Of a stretch of DNA of 64,000 nucleotides, positions 39,477-48,145 are shown in pieces. A program made the translations under genes and the position numbers. Below the pieces are notes generated by a model. That model saw only the letters and a list, made by a program, of their open reading frames with translations. It did not search any database and was not told the origin of the DNA. This stretch comes from Akkermansiaceae bacterium (GTDB taxonomy: Bacteria; Verrucomicrobiota; Verrucomicrobiia; Verrucomicrobiales; Akkermansiaceae). The stretch covers positions 1 to 64,000 of the forward strand of contig JAGYIT010000016.1 of the NCBI GenBank assembly GCA_018402445.1, written 5' to 3'. Position 1 is the stretch's first letter, and every line of letters begins with the position of its first letter.

Positions 39477-42456
39477 CTATTTGAGGGAATGGAGGTAGGA
39501 GATGACATCGGCGAATTGATTCATGGTCAGGGCGTCCATCAGATGGGGACCCATAATGGTGGAGGCGGAGGTTTGGATATCCTTGACATCGGCGGGCTTG
39601 AGCGTGGTGGGGATGCCTGCGATGTTGCGGATGATGATTTGGGTCTCCGACTTCTCGGCGAGGGTGCCTTGGAGGGTGGTGCCGTCCTTGGTGGTGACAT
39701 CGACCCATGATGGGGCGATTCCAGCATCGGGCTTGAGGATGGCTTCGGCGATGGCTTCGCGGTCGAGGGTGGCTCCGATGTTGTTGAGGTCGGGGCCGCG
39801 TTTCGGGTCGTTTTCGGCGATGCTATGGCAGGCGGCGCAGGCCTGGGTTTTCATGATCTCGCGGCCTTTGGCGGGATCGCCCTTGAGCTTGTCGAGGGCG
39901 AGCATGATGTCCTCGATGGAGATTTCGCCGATGGTTTTTTCCTTTTTGCCGCCGGTCTTCTCGACCTCGCCGATACCTTCGAGGTTCATGCGGTGCTTGT
40001 TGGCGAGATAGGTCAGAAATGCTTTCTGGTCGGTGGCGGCGGCGGCCCAGACATCGCGGAAACGTTTCTCGATGTCGGCGGATTTCCCCCAGCGGATCGG
40101 CTTGTAGTAGGGGCCGCGGGTATCGGGCTTGGTGCCCCACCACCAGGAGCCGTCGTAGGCGGCCTCCCTCGTGTAAAGGCGGGCGAGGGCGGTGAGGATC
40201 TTGTTTTTGAGAACGGGATCGGTGGCGGCGGCGTGCTTGGCGAGGAGTCCGTCAACAACGGCCGGATCGTGCATGTGGTGTAGGGCGCGCAGGGCTCCGT
40301 CGCGGCTGGCTCCCTCGACGGCGGCGAGGCTGTCATCGATAGCTTTCAGGGAGACGAGGGAATGGACGGCGAGATGGGGGACGATGACGGCAGGATTCGG
40401 TGTGGCGTGCGGGCCTTCGTTGGAGGTGCCCGTGCCGACAGGCGGCTCGGAGAGGATCCTGAAATTGACGACCGAGTCGGCGTTCTTGGAGGCGCAGCAG
40501 CGCGGCGGTGACCTTGAGCTTCTGCATGGCTCCGGGGATCACATAGTGGATGACCGACTTGGCGTGCGTGCCGATGGCTTGTTTGTGGGGTTTCCCGTCG
40601 GCGCGCTGGATAGGTTTTCCGTCGGGGGCCTTGTTGACCAGGGTTTTGCCCCAGCCTTGGGTGGCGGATTTCCATTTTAGCTGGGTCAGCGGGACTTGCT
40701 TGCCATCGCGGTTAGTGAGGACGGGGTCGAACCAGCCGGCGTGGTCGCCGCCGTTGCCGTTGCCGCCTTCCTCGACGACGAGATAGAGATTATTGACGCC
40801 GACGAGGCTGATTTCGATCTCGGCGGTCTCGTTGCCGGAGATCAATTTGCTTTCGAAAAGCGGCGGTTTGGGAGCGGCGGCGGGGGACTGTTTGGCGGTG
40901 GGGGGAATCGCGGCGGCGAGCAGGGCTTTGGCTGCCTCCTTTTTGCCGATGCGCCCGAGGGCGACGGCGGCGGCGGCCTGGACGCGCGGGTTGGAGCCGA
41001 CGAGGGCTTTCTCGAAGGGCTCCAGCGGGAGGTCGGCGTTCTGCTTCAGGCGGTCGGCGGCGGCGCGGAGGGCGAATTCCGTCATGGCGGGATCACCGGC
41101 GAGCTCGAGCAGGGCGGGGTTGGCGGCGGCTCCGAGGAGCTGCTTGTAGGTGAAGATCGCGGCGACGCGGGCGGCCGGGGAGTTCTTGCTGTCCTTGGCG
41201 ATGGCGAGGATGGCGGGAGCAAGCGCCTTGTCGCTGCGGGTCAGGATTTCCTGCTGGGTGGCGAGGCGCGCGGTGGCGCTATCGGCAGTGAGGCCTTTCA
41301 CGAGGGCGTCGGGGGCGAGTTTCGGCAGATCAGGGAAAGGCTTGTAGGTCCAGCCGTCCGGGACGACGCGCTGGACGAAGCCGCGCGCGGGGTTGCCCTT
41401 GTAACCGGCTCCCTCCCAGGCGGCGATGTAGAGCTGGCCGGAGCCATCGACATCGAGATCCGAAGGTTGGGAGAGGCCGATGAAATCCTCGGCTTTCTGG
41501 GTGAAAGAGGCCGCGTCGGGTGTGAGACGGTGGATATAGACCTGGTTGCGGCCCCAGTCGGCCATCATCGGGGTCTTGTTGTATTTTTCCGGCCAGGTGG
41601 ACTCGTCGAGAAACAGGGCACCGGTGCCGGAGCCGCCGCCGAGGTCTTCGAGGGCGGGGATGATCTCGTCGGTGAAATTCTTGAAGAGCATCGGGTAGCC
41701 GTATTGGCCGGTCTGGATGTGGTGGATGAAGCGGATGTTCCAGCCTCCGCCGTCGTTGGTGTTGCCGCGCGTAAAGATGTTCATGAACGGGTCGATCGCG
41801 ACGTCGTAGATGTTGCGCAGCCCGTGGGTGTAAACCTCCATCTCGGTGCCGTCGGGACGGACGCGGAGAACGCCGCCGCCGAGCATAGTGAGCGTGGTGC
41901 CGTCGGTGCCTTGCGCGTTGACGTATCCGAAGTCGCCGACTGCGATGTAAATCCAACCATCGATGCCCATGCGGATGCCGTTGGTGGTGTGGTCGGCGCC
42001 GCGATCCTGGTTATGCTTGGGGACGGAAATGTCGCGGATGAGGATTTCCGGCGGGCCGTCCGCGATGCCGTCGCGATCCTTGTCCGTGAGAACGGAGAGG
42101 TGCATACCGGAGAGGATGCCGGTGTCCTTGGGGATGACCGTGTGGAGGACGTAGAGCTTGTCGCCGAAGGAAATGAGGCCGCGAGGGTTGTCGATCTCGG
42201 CGAAAACGGTGTGCTTGTCGGCGATGCCATCCTGGTTGTCATCGACGAAGCGGACGATGCGGCCTTTGCCCGGGCCTTTGCCAAGCGAGCCGAGCAGATC
42301 GACGCCGACATACACTTCACCGGTGGCGGCGGCGGCGATGCACGCGGGGGATGGGGCGAGGTCGCTGCCCGCGTATTTCGTGTAGGTGAGGTCGGCGGGA
42401 TTCGCGGCGGCGAAAACGGAGAGACTCGTGAGGAGGCCGGGGATGAGCTTGGTCAT
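39477..42456 (-). pseudogene. PVC-type membrane-bound dehydrogenase/heme-binding protein, broken by a +1 frameshift
   Basis: About 993 residues over two frames. After the signal peptide comes a beta-propeller dehydrogenase domain (YTKYAGSDLAPSPACIAAAA; RIVRFVDDNQDGIADKHTVF), HEAT-like repeats (about 400-515), an NPCBM/sugar-binding-like domain (ESKLISGNETAEIEISLVGV; SVIHYVIPGAMQKLKVTAAL), and a C-terminal cytochrome-like domain with one heme motif Cys-Ala-Ala-Cys-His (ACAACHS) and GPDLNNIGATLDREAIAEAI. An extra base at about 40494 splits it inside the NPCBM-like domain. These paralogous proteins are a hallmark of Planctomycetota and Verrucomicrobiota and are linked to periplasmic polysaccharide oxidation; the substrate is unknown. 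Confidence 0.85.
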
Positions 42457-42652
42457 GGGGTCAGGGGTGAGGTTAACGTCGGATCTACCCTCAGACTTTC
42501 ACGTATTGTGATGTTCGTCGAGCAACTCACGCCCCGATGCAGATTTGTGTTTGTATCCATCGCCGCCCCTAGGACGTTATCGCCGCTTCCTCACGCATTG
42601 GCTACCCCTCCCCTTGCGCGAACAAAGACCCGCGCCTAGCGTCCGCCGCCCT

Positions 42653-43270
42653 ATGAAATCCATCCACCTCCCCGACATCGAAGCCATGGACAAGCTCACC
42701 CGCGTCCGTTTCGCGAACTCCCTCCCGGGGCCGAAGCCGTTTTGCCTCGTCGGCAGCGTTGATGTAGAGGATCGCACCAACCTTGCACCGTTTTCCACCG
42801 TCACGCATCTCGGATCGAACCCGGCGTTGATCGGCCTGGTCTCGCGCCCGGATCTGGTCGAGCGGCACACGCTTTCCAACATCCTCGCGACGGGCTCCTA
42901 CACAATCAACCACGTCCACCCCGGCATCCTTGAGCAGGCGCACCACTGCTCCGCCCGCTATCCGCGCGAAACGTCCGAGTTCGCCGCCGCGGGGTTGACC
43001 CCTCATTTCGAGAAAGGCGTGGCCGCGCCCTTTGTCGCGGAATCGCTGCTGCGCTTCGCCCTCACGCTGGAGGAAACAGTCACCATCGCATCGAACGGCA
43101 CGATCCTGATCGTCGGGAAAGTCGTCCTCGCGCAGTTGCCCGAGGATCATTACGGCGAGGACGGCTCGATCAATCTTACCGCGCTCGGTTCGCTGGCCTC
43201 CACAGCGCTGGACACCTATTTCGAGCTGGGAGCACCCGTCCGCCTGCCCTACGCAAAGCCCCGGGGCTGA
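42653..43270 (+). CDS. Flavin reductase-like domain protein (FMN-binding split barrel)
   Basis: A 205-residue protein of the flavin reductase/NADH:FMN oxidoreductase-like family (DIM6/NTAB type). Visible are RFANSLPGPKPFCLVGSVDV, NLAPFSTVTHLGSNPALIGL (FMN-binding turn) and ILATGSYTINHVHPGILEQA. ATG at 42653; the frame is open further upstream but that part is not conserved-looking. It may supply reduced flavin to a partner; none is adjacent. Confidence 0.8.
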   Translation: MKSIHLPDIEAMDKLTRVRFANSLPGPKPFCLVGSVDVEDRTNLAPFSTVTHLGSNPALIGLVSRPDLVERHTLSNILATGSYTINHVHPGILEQAHHCSARYPRETSEFAAAGLTPHFEKGVAAPFVAESLLRFALTLEETVTIASNGTILIVGKVVLAQLPEDHYGEDGSINLTALGSLASTALDTYFELGAPVRLPYAKPRG

Positions 43271-43292
43271 GAAATTCGTGGTGTGAAATCCC

Positions 43293-43320
43293 TTGAAAAC
43301 GAAAATGAAGGGTTTATATT
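43293..43320 (+). promoter_or_regulatory. Sigma-70-like promoter for the glycine-zipper lipoprotein
   Basis: TTGAAA at 43293-43298 and TATATT at 43315-43320 are separated by 16 bp, in an unusually A+T-rich pocket of this GC-rich DNA. The expected transcript start is near 43327, giving a leader of about 15 nt before the ATG at 43342. Confidence 0.5.
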
Positions 43321-43341
43321 ATTTTGCGTCCAAGTAACACC

Positions 43342-43605
43342 ATGAAAAAAACATACCTTATTATTGTATCCGCCCTCTGCGCCTTCACCCTCAGCAACTG
43401 CGCTGAGCCCACCGGCCCTAACACCCAACGCGGTGCGGTCGTCGGAGGCCTTGGCGGAGCGGTGCTCGGTGGGATCGTCGGACACCAGTCGGGGCGCGGC
43501 CTTGAAGGTGCAGCCATCGGCGGTGCCGCAGGAGCCGGAGCCGGTGCGCTCTACGGCAACGCCCAAGATCAGGATCAACGCCGCCGTTACAACCAAGGCT
43601 ACTGA
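43342..43605 (+). CDS. Small glycine-zipper lipoprotein
   Basis: An 87-residue protein. The signal peptide ends in a lipobox (FTLSNC, Cys20), followed by a glycine-zipper span (RGAVVGGLGGAVLGGIVGHQ; AAIGGAAGAGAGALYGNAQ) and a Gln/Arg-rich end. Such YMGG/glycine-zipper lipoproteins sit in the outer membrane and often respond to envelope stress. ATG at 43342 with a clear promoter before it and a terminator after it, so it is a monocistronic gene. Confidence 0.85.
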   Translation: MKKTYLIIVSALCAFTLSNCAEPTGPNTQRGAVVGGLGGAVLGGIVGHQSGRGLEGAAIGGAAGAGAGALYGNAQDQDQRRRYNQGY

Positions 43606-43626
43606 GCAGAAATAACGAACTTCACC

Positions 43627-43670
43627 GAAAGGCCGCCGGGAAATTTTCCCTACGGCCTTTCATTTTATTT
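43627..43670 (+). terminator. Intrinsic terminator after the glycine-zipper gene
   Basis: GAAAGGCCG (43627-43635) pairs with CGGCCTTTC (43653-43661), with an inner GGGAAATTTTCCC palindrome, followed by ATTTTATTT. It lies 22 nt after the stop codon. Confidence 0.75.
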
Positions 43671-43703
43671 GGATGAAACACGCGCGCAGGCTCTCCTAAG
43701 GGC

Positions 43704-45734
43704 ATGCGTTTCCTGATCGCTTTCCTCGCCACCGCCACGCTTCTCTCTGCGGAAAAGCCCAAGTCCATCTCCAGCCTGATCCCGGAAGTCACCGCAGTCG
43801 CCCCCGGCCAGCCTTTCACTCTCGCCCTCAAGCTGGAGCATCCGGAGAACTGGCACAGCTATTATCTGAACTCAGGCGGCGTCGAGCTACCCCCGTCCAT
43901 CGAGTGGAAACTGCCCACTGGTGCCAAAGCCGACGGCATCCAATGGCCAGTGCCCGAAGCGAAGGAAGGATTCAACGGCAAGAGCTTCATCTACAGCGGC
44001 TCGCCCGTTTTCCTAGTCGAGATCACGCCGCCCGCGACCCTCTCGCCAGGCGATACCTTCATCCTCGAAGCCGATACGAAATGGCAGATCTGCGAAATGT
44101 CCTGCATCGATGAGAAAGCCAATTTTACCCTCAATCTCCCCGTTGCCGAATCAGCGGTGACGGATACCGGAGTGATCGAACTCTTCCAGACGGCTCGGCT
44201 CAGGATTCCCAAGGCACACCCCTCGCCCGAGGTGATCAACGCCGGATCGAAGAAAGACTCTCCGAACGAGATCCGGATCGAACTGCCGGAGATGAAAACC
44301 CCTCCCACGGAATTCATCCCCAACGAACCTTACATCAAGGCGCTTTCCGACGGTGGAAGGGTTACCGATAGAGAAAACGGAACTCTGCTGATCCTCCAGC
44401 GCAAGCTCACCGACATGTTCGACGAGCCCATCCCGCAGGGAAATACGGTCTCGGGTATCCTCGTCGGTTCCGAGATCCTCACGATTCCGGAAACAAAAAT
44501 CTCCGCCCCTGCCGCCGAGGCCGTGCCGTTTTCCAAGCTCCTCCCCATCCTCGGAGGGATGTTCATCGGCGGCCTGATCCTGAACCTGATGCCCTGCGTT
44601 TTCCCGGTGATCGGTCTGAAAATCATGGGCTTCGTGCAGCAGGCCGGGGAAAACCGCCGGTCCATCGCGCTCCACGGCGTCACCTTCACGCTGGGCGTCC
44701 TTGCCTCTTTCGCGGTGCTCAGCGGCATTCTCTTCGCCATCCGCGCCGCCGCGCTGAAAAACGGCACCGAACTGAAAGGCTGGGGCTACCAGCTCCAGGA
44801 TCCGTGGGTGGTAGTCATCCTGCTGCTGCTCATGTTCATCCTCGGCCTGAACATGTTCGGGCTTTTCGAGATCGGAGCCTCGGCCACCTCGGTCGGCGGC
44901 AAGCTCCAAAGCAAGAGCGGCCACTCGGGTTCCTTTTTCTCCGGCGTGCTGGCCACGGTCGTCGCCACCCCCTGCTCCGCGCCCTTCCTCGGCGTGGCGA
45001 TCGGAGCCGCGATGGCTCTGCCCGCCTACCAGTTTTTCCCCGCCTTCGGCGCGATGGCTCTCGGCCTCGCCGCTCCCTATCTCACGCTTTCCCTATTCCC
45101 GCATCTCGTGGAAAAACTCCCCCGCCCCGGCCCGTGGATGGAGTCTTTCAAGCAGGCGATGTCCTTCCTACTCTTCGCCACAGCGGGATACCTGCTTTGG
45201 GTTTATTCCGGACTCATCGGCCAGGAAAACCTGCTCGCCCCCCTGCTCGGCCTCAGCCTCGTCGCCGCCGCGGCATGGATCTACGGCCGCTGGAATCTCC
45301 CCCACAAATCTAGGAAAGTCCGCGCCCTCGCACTGGCGATCACCGCCGCCTTCGCGATCTCCGGAACCGTAATGGCGCTGCCTAAAAAAACCGACGAACT
45401 ATGGCAGACCTGGTCGGAGGAAACCGTCGAGGAACTGCTTTCCGACGGCATCCCCGTTTACATCGACTTCACCGCCCAATGGTGCCTCACCTGCCAGGTG
45501 AACAAAAAAATCGCCTACTCCGATGAGGTGCTGGCTATAGCCAAGGAGAAAGGCATCGTATTCCTGAAAGCCGACAAGACCGCCGCGAACCCTGCCATCG
45601 AGGCGAAGCTCCAGGAACTCGGCCGCTCCGCGATCCCGGTCAACGTCCTGCTGATCCCCGATGAGGAACCCGTCATCACACCGGAAATCCTGACACCCGG
45701 CTATCTCAAGGCGCTTTTCGGCAAGGTGCCTTAG
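43704..45734 (+). CDS. dsbD: Thiol:disulfide interchange protein DsbD-like
   Basis: A 676-residue protein with signal peptide, a periplasmic alpha-type domain (DUF11-like/ScsB-like; EHPENWHSYYLNSGGVELPP, and CEMSC near residue 133), eight membrane helices of the DsbD core with the two key cysteines in LMPCVFPVIGLK (about 296) and ATPCSAPFLGV (about 422), and a C-terminal thioredoxin domain with Cys-Leu-Thr-Cys (QWCLTCQVN, about 592). It moves electrons from cytoplasmic thioredoxin to the periplasm. The last 4 nt overlap the convergent DUF5069 gene. ATG start at 43704. Confidence 0.9.
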   Translation: MRFLIAFLATATLLSAEKPKSISSLIPEVTAVAPGQPFTLALKLEHPENWHSYYLNSGGVELPPSIEWKLPTGAKADGIQWPVPEAKEGFNGKSFIYSGSPVFLVEITPPATLSPGDTFILEADTKWQICEMSCIDEKANFTLNLPVAESAVTDTGVIELFQTARLRIPKAHPSPEVINAGSKKDSPNEIRIELPEMKTPPTEFIPNEPYIKALSDGGRVTDRENGTLLILQRKLTDMFDEPIPQGNTVSGILVGSEILTIPETKISAPAAEAVPFSKLLPILGGMFIGGLILNLMPCVFPVIGLKIMGFVQQAGENRRSIALHGVTFTLGVLASFAVLSGILFAIRAAALKNGTELKGWGYQLQDPWVVVILLLLMFILGLNMFGLFEIGASATSVGGKLQSKSGHSGSFFSGVLATVVATPCSAPFLGVAIGAAMALPAYQFFPAFGAMALGLAAPYLTLSLFPHLVEKLPRPGPWMESFKQAMSFLLFATAGYLLWVYSGLIGQENLLAPLLGLSLVAAAAWIYGRWNLPHKSRKVRALALAITAAFAISGTVMALPKKTDELWQTWSEETVEELLSDGIPVYIDFTAQWCLTCQVNKKIAYSDEVLAIAKEKGIVFLKADKTAANPAIEAKLQELGRSAIPVNVLLIPDEEPVITPEILTPGYLKALFGKVP

Positions 45735-46177
45735 CGTCGCCCCTCGTCGAGATCCATGAACTCGAACATGGTCGCGACCGTGTCCGGCTCCAGGCCGATT
45801 TCTTTGAGGCGTTCCTTGACCCGCTGCGAGGCGGCGTCGCGCCAGCCGCGCTTCATCATAAAGCCGTTCCAGACCTCGATCTCCTCCGCGCCCGGCTTGC
45901 AGCCTTTTGCGAAAGCCCATTCCAGCATTTCCTCGTCGCTCCCTCCTTTGATCGTCTCGGCGGCGAGATCCGCGTAATCGATGTGGAGAAAGGAGCAGCA
46001 GCGGGAATCGAAGCTGCCCGCGTGGCTATCACCGACCATGGCCGACCAGTCTTCCGGAAGCTTGCCTTCCGAGTGGAGCCGGATCTTGTCGAGCATGCGT
46101 CCGAAATAGACGATGCCGCCCACCATTTCGGAAGGGCTGCGGAGACCGGCGATGATTGTCGGATAAGGCTTGGACAT
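45731..46177 (-). CDS. DUF5069 domain-containing protein
   Basis: A 148-residue protein matching DUF5069 in outline: SPSEMVGGIVYFGRMLDKIR, LHIDYADLAAETIKGGSDEE, MLEWAFAKGCKPGAEEIEVW, and a C-terminal helical end. The family is common in Verrucomicrobiota and related groups; its function is unknown. The ATG at 46177 (MSKPYPTII) is preferred over a TTG at 46189. Convergent with dsbD, the two stops overlapping. Confidence 0.8.
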   Translation of the reverse strand: MSKPYPTIIAGLRSPSEMVGGIVYFGRMLDKIRLHSEGKLPEDWSAMVGDSHAGSFDSRCCSFLHIDYADLAAETIKGGSDEEMLEWAFAKGCKPGAEEIEVWNGFMMKRGWRDAASQRVKERLKEIGLEPDTVATMFEFMDLDEGRR

Positions 46178-46239
46178 GAGGGAAAACAAGCACCGCCGCC
46201 CATCCGGCGCAAGCCCGGCTTTCTTGGAGCACGGCCAAC

Positions 46240-46265
46240 AAAAAAGCCACCGGAAACCGGTGGCT
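46240..46265 (-). terminator. Intrinsic terminator of tRNA-Gly
   Basis: On the minus strand, AGCCACCGG-TTT-CCGGTGGCT (9-bp perfect stem, 3-nt loop) is followed by a T-run (the A-run on + at 46240-46245). It begins 5 nt after the CCA end of the tRNA. Confidence 0.85.
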
Positions 46266-46270
46266 GAAAA

Positions 46271-46345
46271 TGGAGCGGGCGATGAGATTCGAACTCACGA
46301 CATCCACCTTGGCAAGGTGGCGCTCTACCACTGAGCTACGCCCGC
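46271..46345 (-). tRNA. tRNA-Gly (anticodon GCC)
   Basis: The minus strand gives acceptor GCGGGCG pairing with CGCCCGC, a D-arm with GCTC...GAGC around AGTGGTA, an anticodon arm CCACC-TTGCCAA-GGTGG with anticodon GCC, and a T-arm GTGAG-TTCGAAT-CTCAT (last pair G-T). Discriminator T, and CCA is encoded (46271-46273). All arms pair. A terminator follows at once. Confidence 0.97.
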
Positions 46346-46469
46346 GTTGCTATGCGCGTGCGGAGTTGTTACCCTACCGCCAGAACCGATCAAGAGAATT
46401 TTGGCAAAATTTCGCGGAAAAAATTGCTCCACAGCCCGCTCTGTGGAACCTAACTATCCCAACCGCGCC

Positions 46470-47255
46470 ATGTCCGACAAACTCGCCGAAATCATCGCCA
46501 CGAAAAACCTCGAGGTGCAGGCCCTGCTGCCTCGCGCCGCCATGCTCCGCGCCGCCGCCCTCCAGCGTGACGAATTCCGGGGCTTCCGGGCCGCCCTTGA
46601 CTGCGGCCCCTCTCGTCTCGGCCTCATCGCCGAGGTGAAGAAAGCATCCCCTTCGGTGGGACTCATCGATCCGGACTTCGACCCCGTCCGCCAGGCCGGG
46701 CGCTATATCGATGGCGGAGCTTCCTGCCTATCCATCCTCACCGATGAGAAATACTTCCAGGGTTCCCTCTCCTACCTCACAAAAATCGCCGAGTTCTCCA
46801 CCGTCCCCCTGCTACGCAAGGACTTCACCATCCACGAAATCCAGATCCACGAGGCGGTGATCGCCGGGGCAGACGCGATCCTGTTGATCGTCGCCGCGCT
46901 CGACGATGACCTCATGCGCCGCCTTTACGACGAGGCGAAATCCTTCCAGCTCGATGTCCTCGTGGAAGTCCACGACCTCCCGGAAATGGAGCGCGCCATC
47001 GACCTAGGCGCGGATCTCATCGGCATCAACAACCGCAACCTCAAGACCTTCGAGGTCGATATGGCCACCACCGAGCGACTCGCTGAGGAGGTGCCGGACG
47101 ACGTGATTCTCGTTTCCGAAAGCGGCATCAAGACCCACGAGGACGCCCTCCGCGCCCTGCAAGCCGGAGCCAATGCCATCCTCGTCGGCGAGACCCTGAT
47201 GCGCGCGGATGATCCGTCGAGAGCGGTCGAGGCCTTCATGGCACTTTCCATTTAG
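46470..47255 (+). CDS. trpC: Indole-3-glycerol phosphate synthase
   Basis: A 261-residue TIM-barrel enzyme of tryptophan synthesis, turning CdRP into indole-3-glycerol phosphate. Typical elements: LIAEVKKASPSVGLI (catalytic Lys and the EVKxxSPSxG motif), YIDGGASCLSILTDEKYFQG, VPLLRKDFTIHEIQI, LVEVHDLPEMERAI, IGINNRNLKTFEVD, VSESGI, and AILVGETLMR. Normal length. The ATG at 46470 is taken because the frame upstream is not conserved-looking. No other trp genes adjoin it. Confidence 0.95.
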   Translation: MSDKLAEIIATKNLEVQALLPRAAMLRAAALQRDEFRGFRAALDCGPSRLGLIAEVKKASPSVGLIDPDFDPVRQAGRYIDGGASCLSILTDEKYFQGSLSYLTKIAEFSTVPLLRKDFTIHEIQIHEAVIAGADAILLIVAALDDDLMRRLYDEAKSFQLDVLVEVHDLPEMERAIDLGADLIGINNRNLKTFEVDMATTERLAEEVPDDVILVSESGIKTHEDALRALQAGANAILVGETLMRADDPSRAVEAFMALSI

Positions 47256-47389
47256 TGGGCTGTAGGGCTTTTGACTGCGTGCGATGATTCGCCGCTTTTG
47301 TTCACGCTCAGGCCTGATTACCGAGGCTTTGAGTGCTTTCCCGATCAAAGCTGTTTCCCGCCTAAGCATACAAAAGCGTTGATGCTCAC

Positions 47390-47548
47390 CGCACTCAAAA
47401 GGCCGATTTCAAACCCGTCAACGGCGCGGAGGACACCTGGAAGTTCGATGACGAGAAACAGACCATCGCATGCACCGGCCACCTCTGCCTCGAATCCGAA
47501 GGCTCCCCCATCCAGTTCCGGAATCTGAAAATTCGTGAGCTCCCATGA
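47390..47548 (+). pseudogene. DUF1080 (3-keto-disaccharide hydrolase-like) remnant with internal deletion
   Basis: The frame reads KADFKPVNGAEDTWKFDDEK followed by QTIACTGHLCLESEGSPIQF and RNLKIRELP, then stop. The first part resembles the N-terminus of DUF1080 domains (GFKPLFNG...W...D..I.C.G), the last part their end (GHIGLQSEG-PI-FRNI-IREL). About 130 residues normally lie between, so an internal deletion fused the ends. No start codon in this frame. The rest of 47256-47591 holds nothing recognisable. Confidence 0.55.
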
Positions 47549-47591
47549 CTTGATGCCTTGATATCACCGAGTCCTCAATCAAGATGCTTCC

Positions 47592-47846
47592 ATGAGAATA
47601 ACACAAACCCTTGACACCGACGTTGCCGAAAAACTCCGTGCTGAGGCCGCTCTCGGGAATCTGTCTTTCAAGGAAAATGTGAACCAAGCGTTAAAACAGG
47701 GCTTGGGGATCGGGAGTGCGGAACTGGAAAAGCCCTTCGAGGTCATCACCTTCTCCTCCGCTTTCCAGCCGGGCATCGATACACAGAAACTCCAGCAGAT
47801 TCTTGATGATGAGGAAGCCGAACTCCATAGCCGCGAGCTTCGCTGA
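47592..47846 (+). CDS. VapB-like antitoxin, no toxin gene adjacent
   Basis: An 84-residue protein. The N-terminal ribbon-helix-helix-like part (MRITQTLDTDVAEKLRAEAA, then GNLSFKENVNQALKQGLG) matches VapB/DUF2191-type antitoxins; the C-terminal 40 residues end in an acidic helix (LQQILDDEEAELHSRE) suitable for toxin binding. The next gene encodes VF530, not a PIN toxin, so this is an orphan or a solitary regulator. ATG start. Confidence 0.65.
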   Translation: MRITQTLDTDVAEKLRAEAALGNLSFKENVNQALKQGLGIGSAELEKPFEVITFSSAFQPGIDTQKLQQILDDEEAELHSRELR

Positions 47847-47855
47847 ACCTCCTCC

Positions 47856-47893
47856 CACTGATCACTGCCCACTGATCACTCGGCACTTCTTCC
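47856..47893. repeat. ATCACTGATC-type repeat directly upstream of the VF530 start
   Basis: CACTGATCACTGCCCACTGA continues into TCACTCGGCACTTCTTCC and ends at the ATG of the VF530 gene (47894). It shares GATCACT...CGGCACT with the repeats at 25721-25792 and 16474-16545, and CTTCTTCC with the leader of the TTGAAAG family. Confidence 0.55.
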
Positions 47894-48127
47894 ATGAACT
47901 CCCACCCCAAAGACCCCCTCCACGGCTACACCCTAGAAACCATCGTCACCCGCCTCGTCGAGGAATACGGCTGGGACGAGCTCGCCGACCGCATCCGCAT
48001 CCGCTGCTTTGCGACCGATCCTTCCGTGAAGTCCACCCTCACCTTCCTCCGCAAGACGCCGTGGGCGCGCAACAAGGTGGAGGCGCTTTTCATCGAAACG
48101 CTAGAAAACCAGAGCCGTGAACTTTAG
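47894..48127 (+). CDS. VF530 (DUF2132) family DNA-binding protein
   Basis: A 77-residue protein; the family pattern is complete: [60 protein letters not shown]. These small helical proteins resemble double-stranded DNA-binding folds; their cellular role is unknown. ATG start, immediately behind a repeat. Confidence 0.9.
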   Translation: MNSHPKDPLHGYTLETIVTRLVEEYGWDELADRIRIRCFATDPSVKSTLTFLRKTPWARNKVEALFIETLENQSREL

Positions 48128-48145
48128 ATTCAACCCTTCACTACC

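Noticed and set aside
40696..42639. A 647-codon open frame on the + strand opposite the PVC dehydrogenase
   Set aside because: Composition is Gly/Val/Asp/Glu-rich without motifs, and the opposite strand encodes a clear propeller protein. It is an antisense shadow caused by high GC content.
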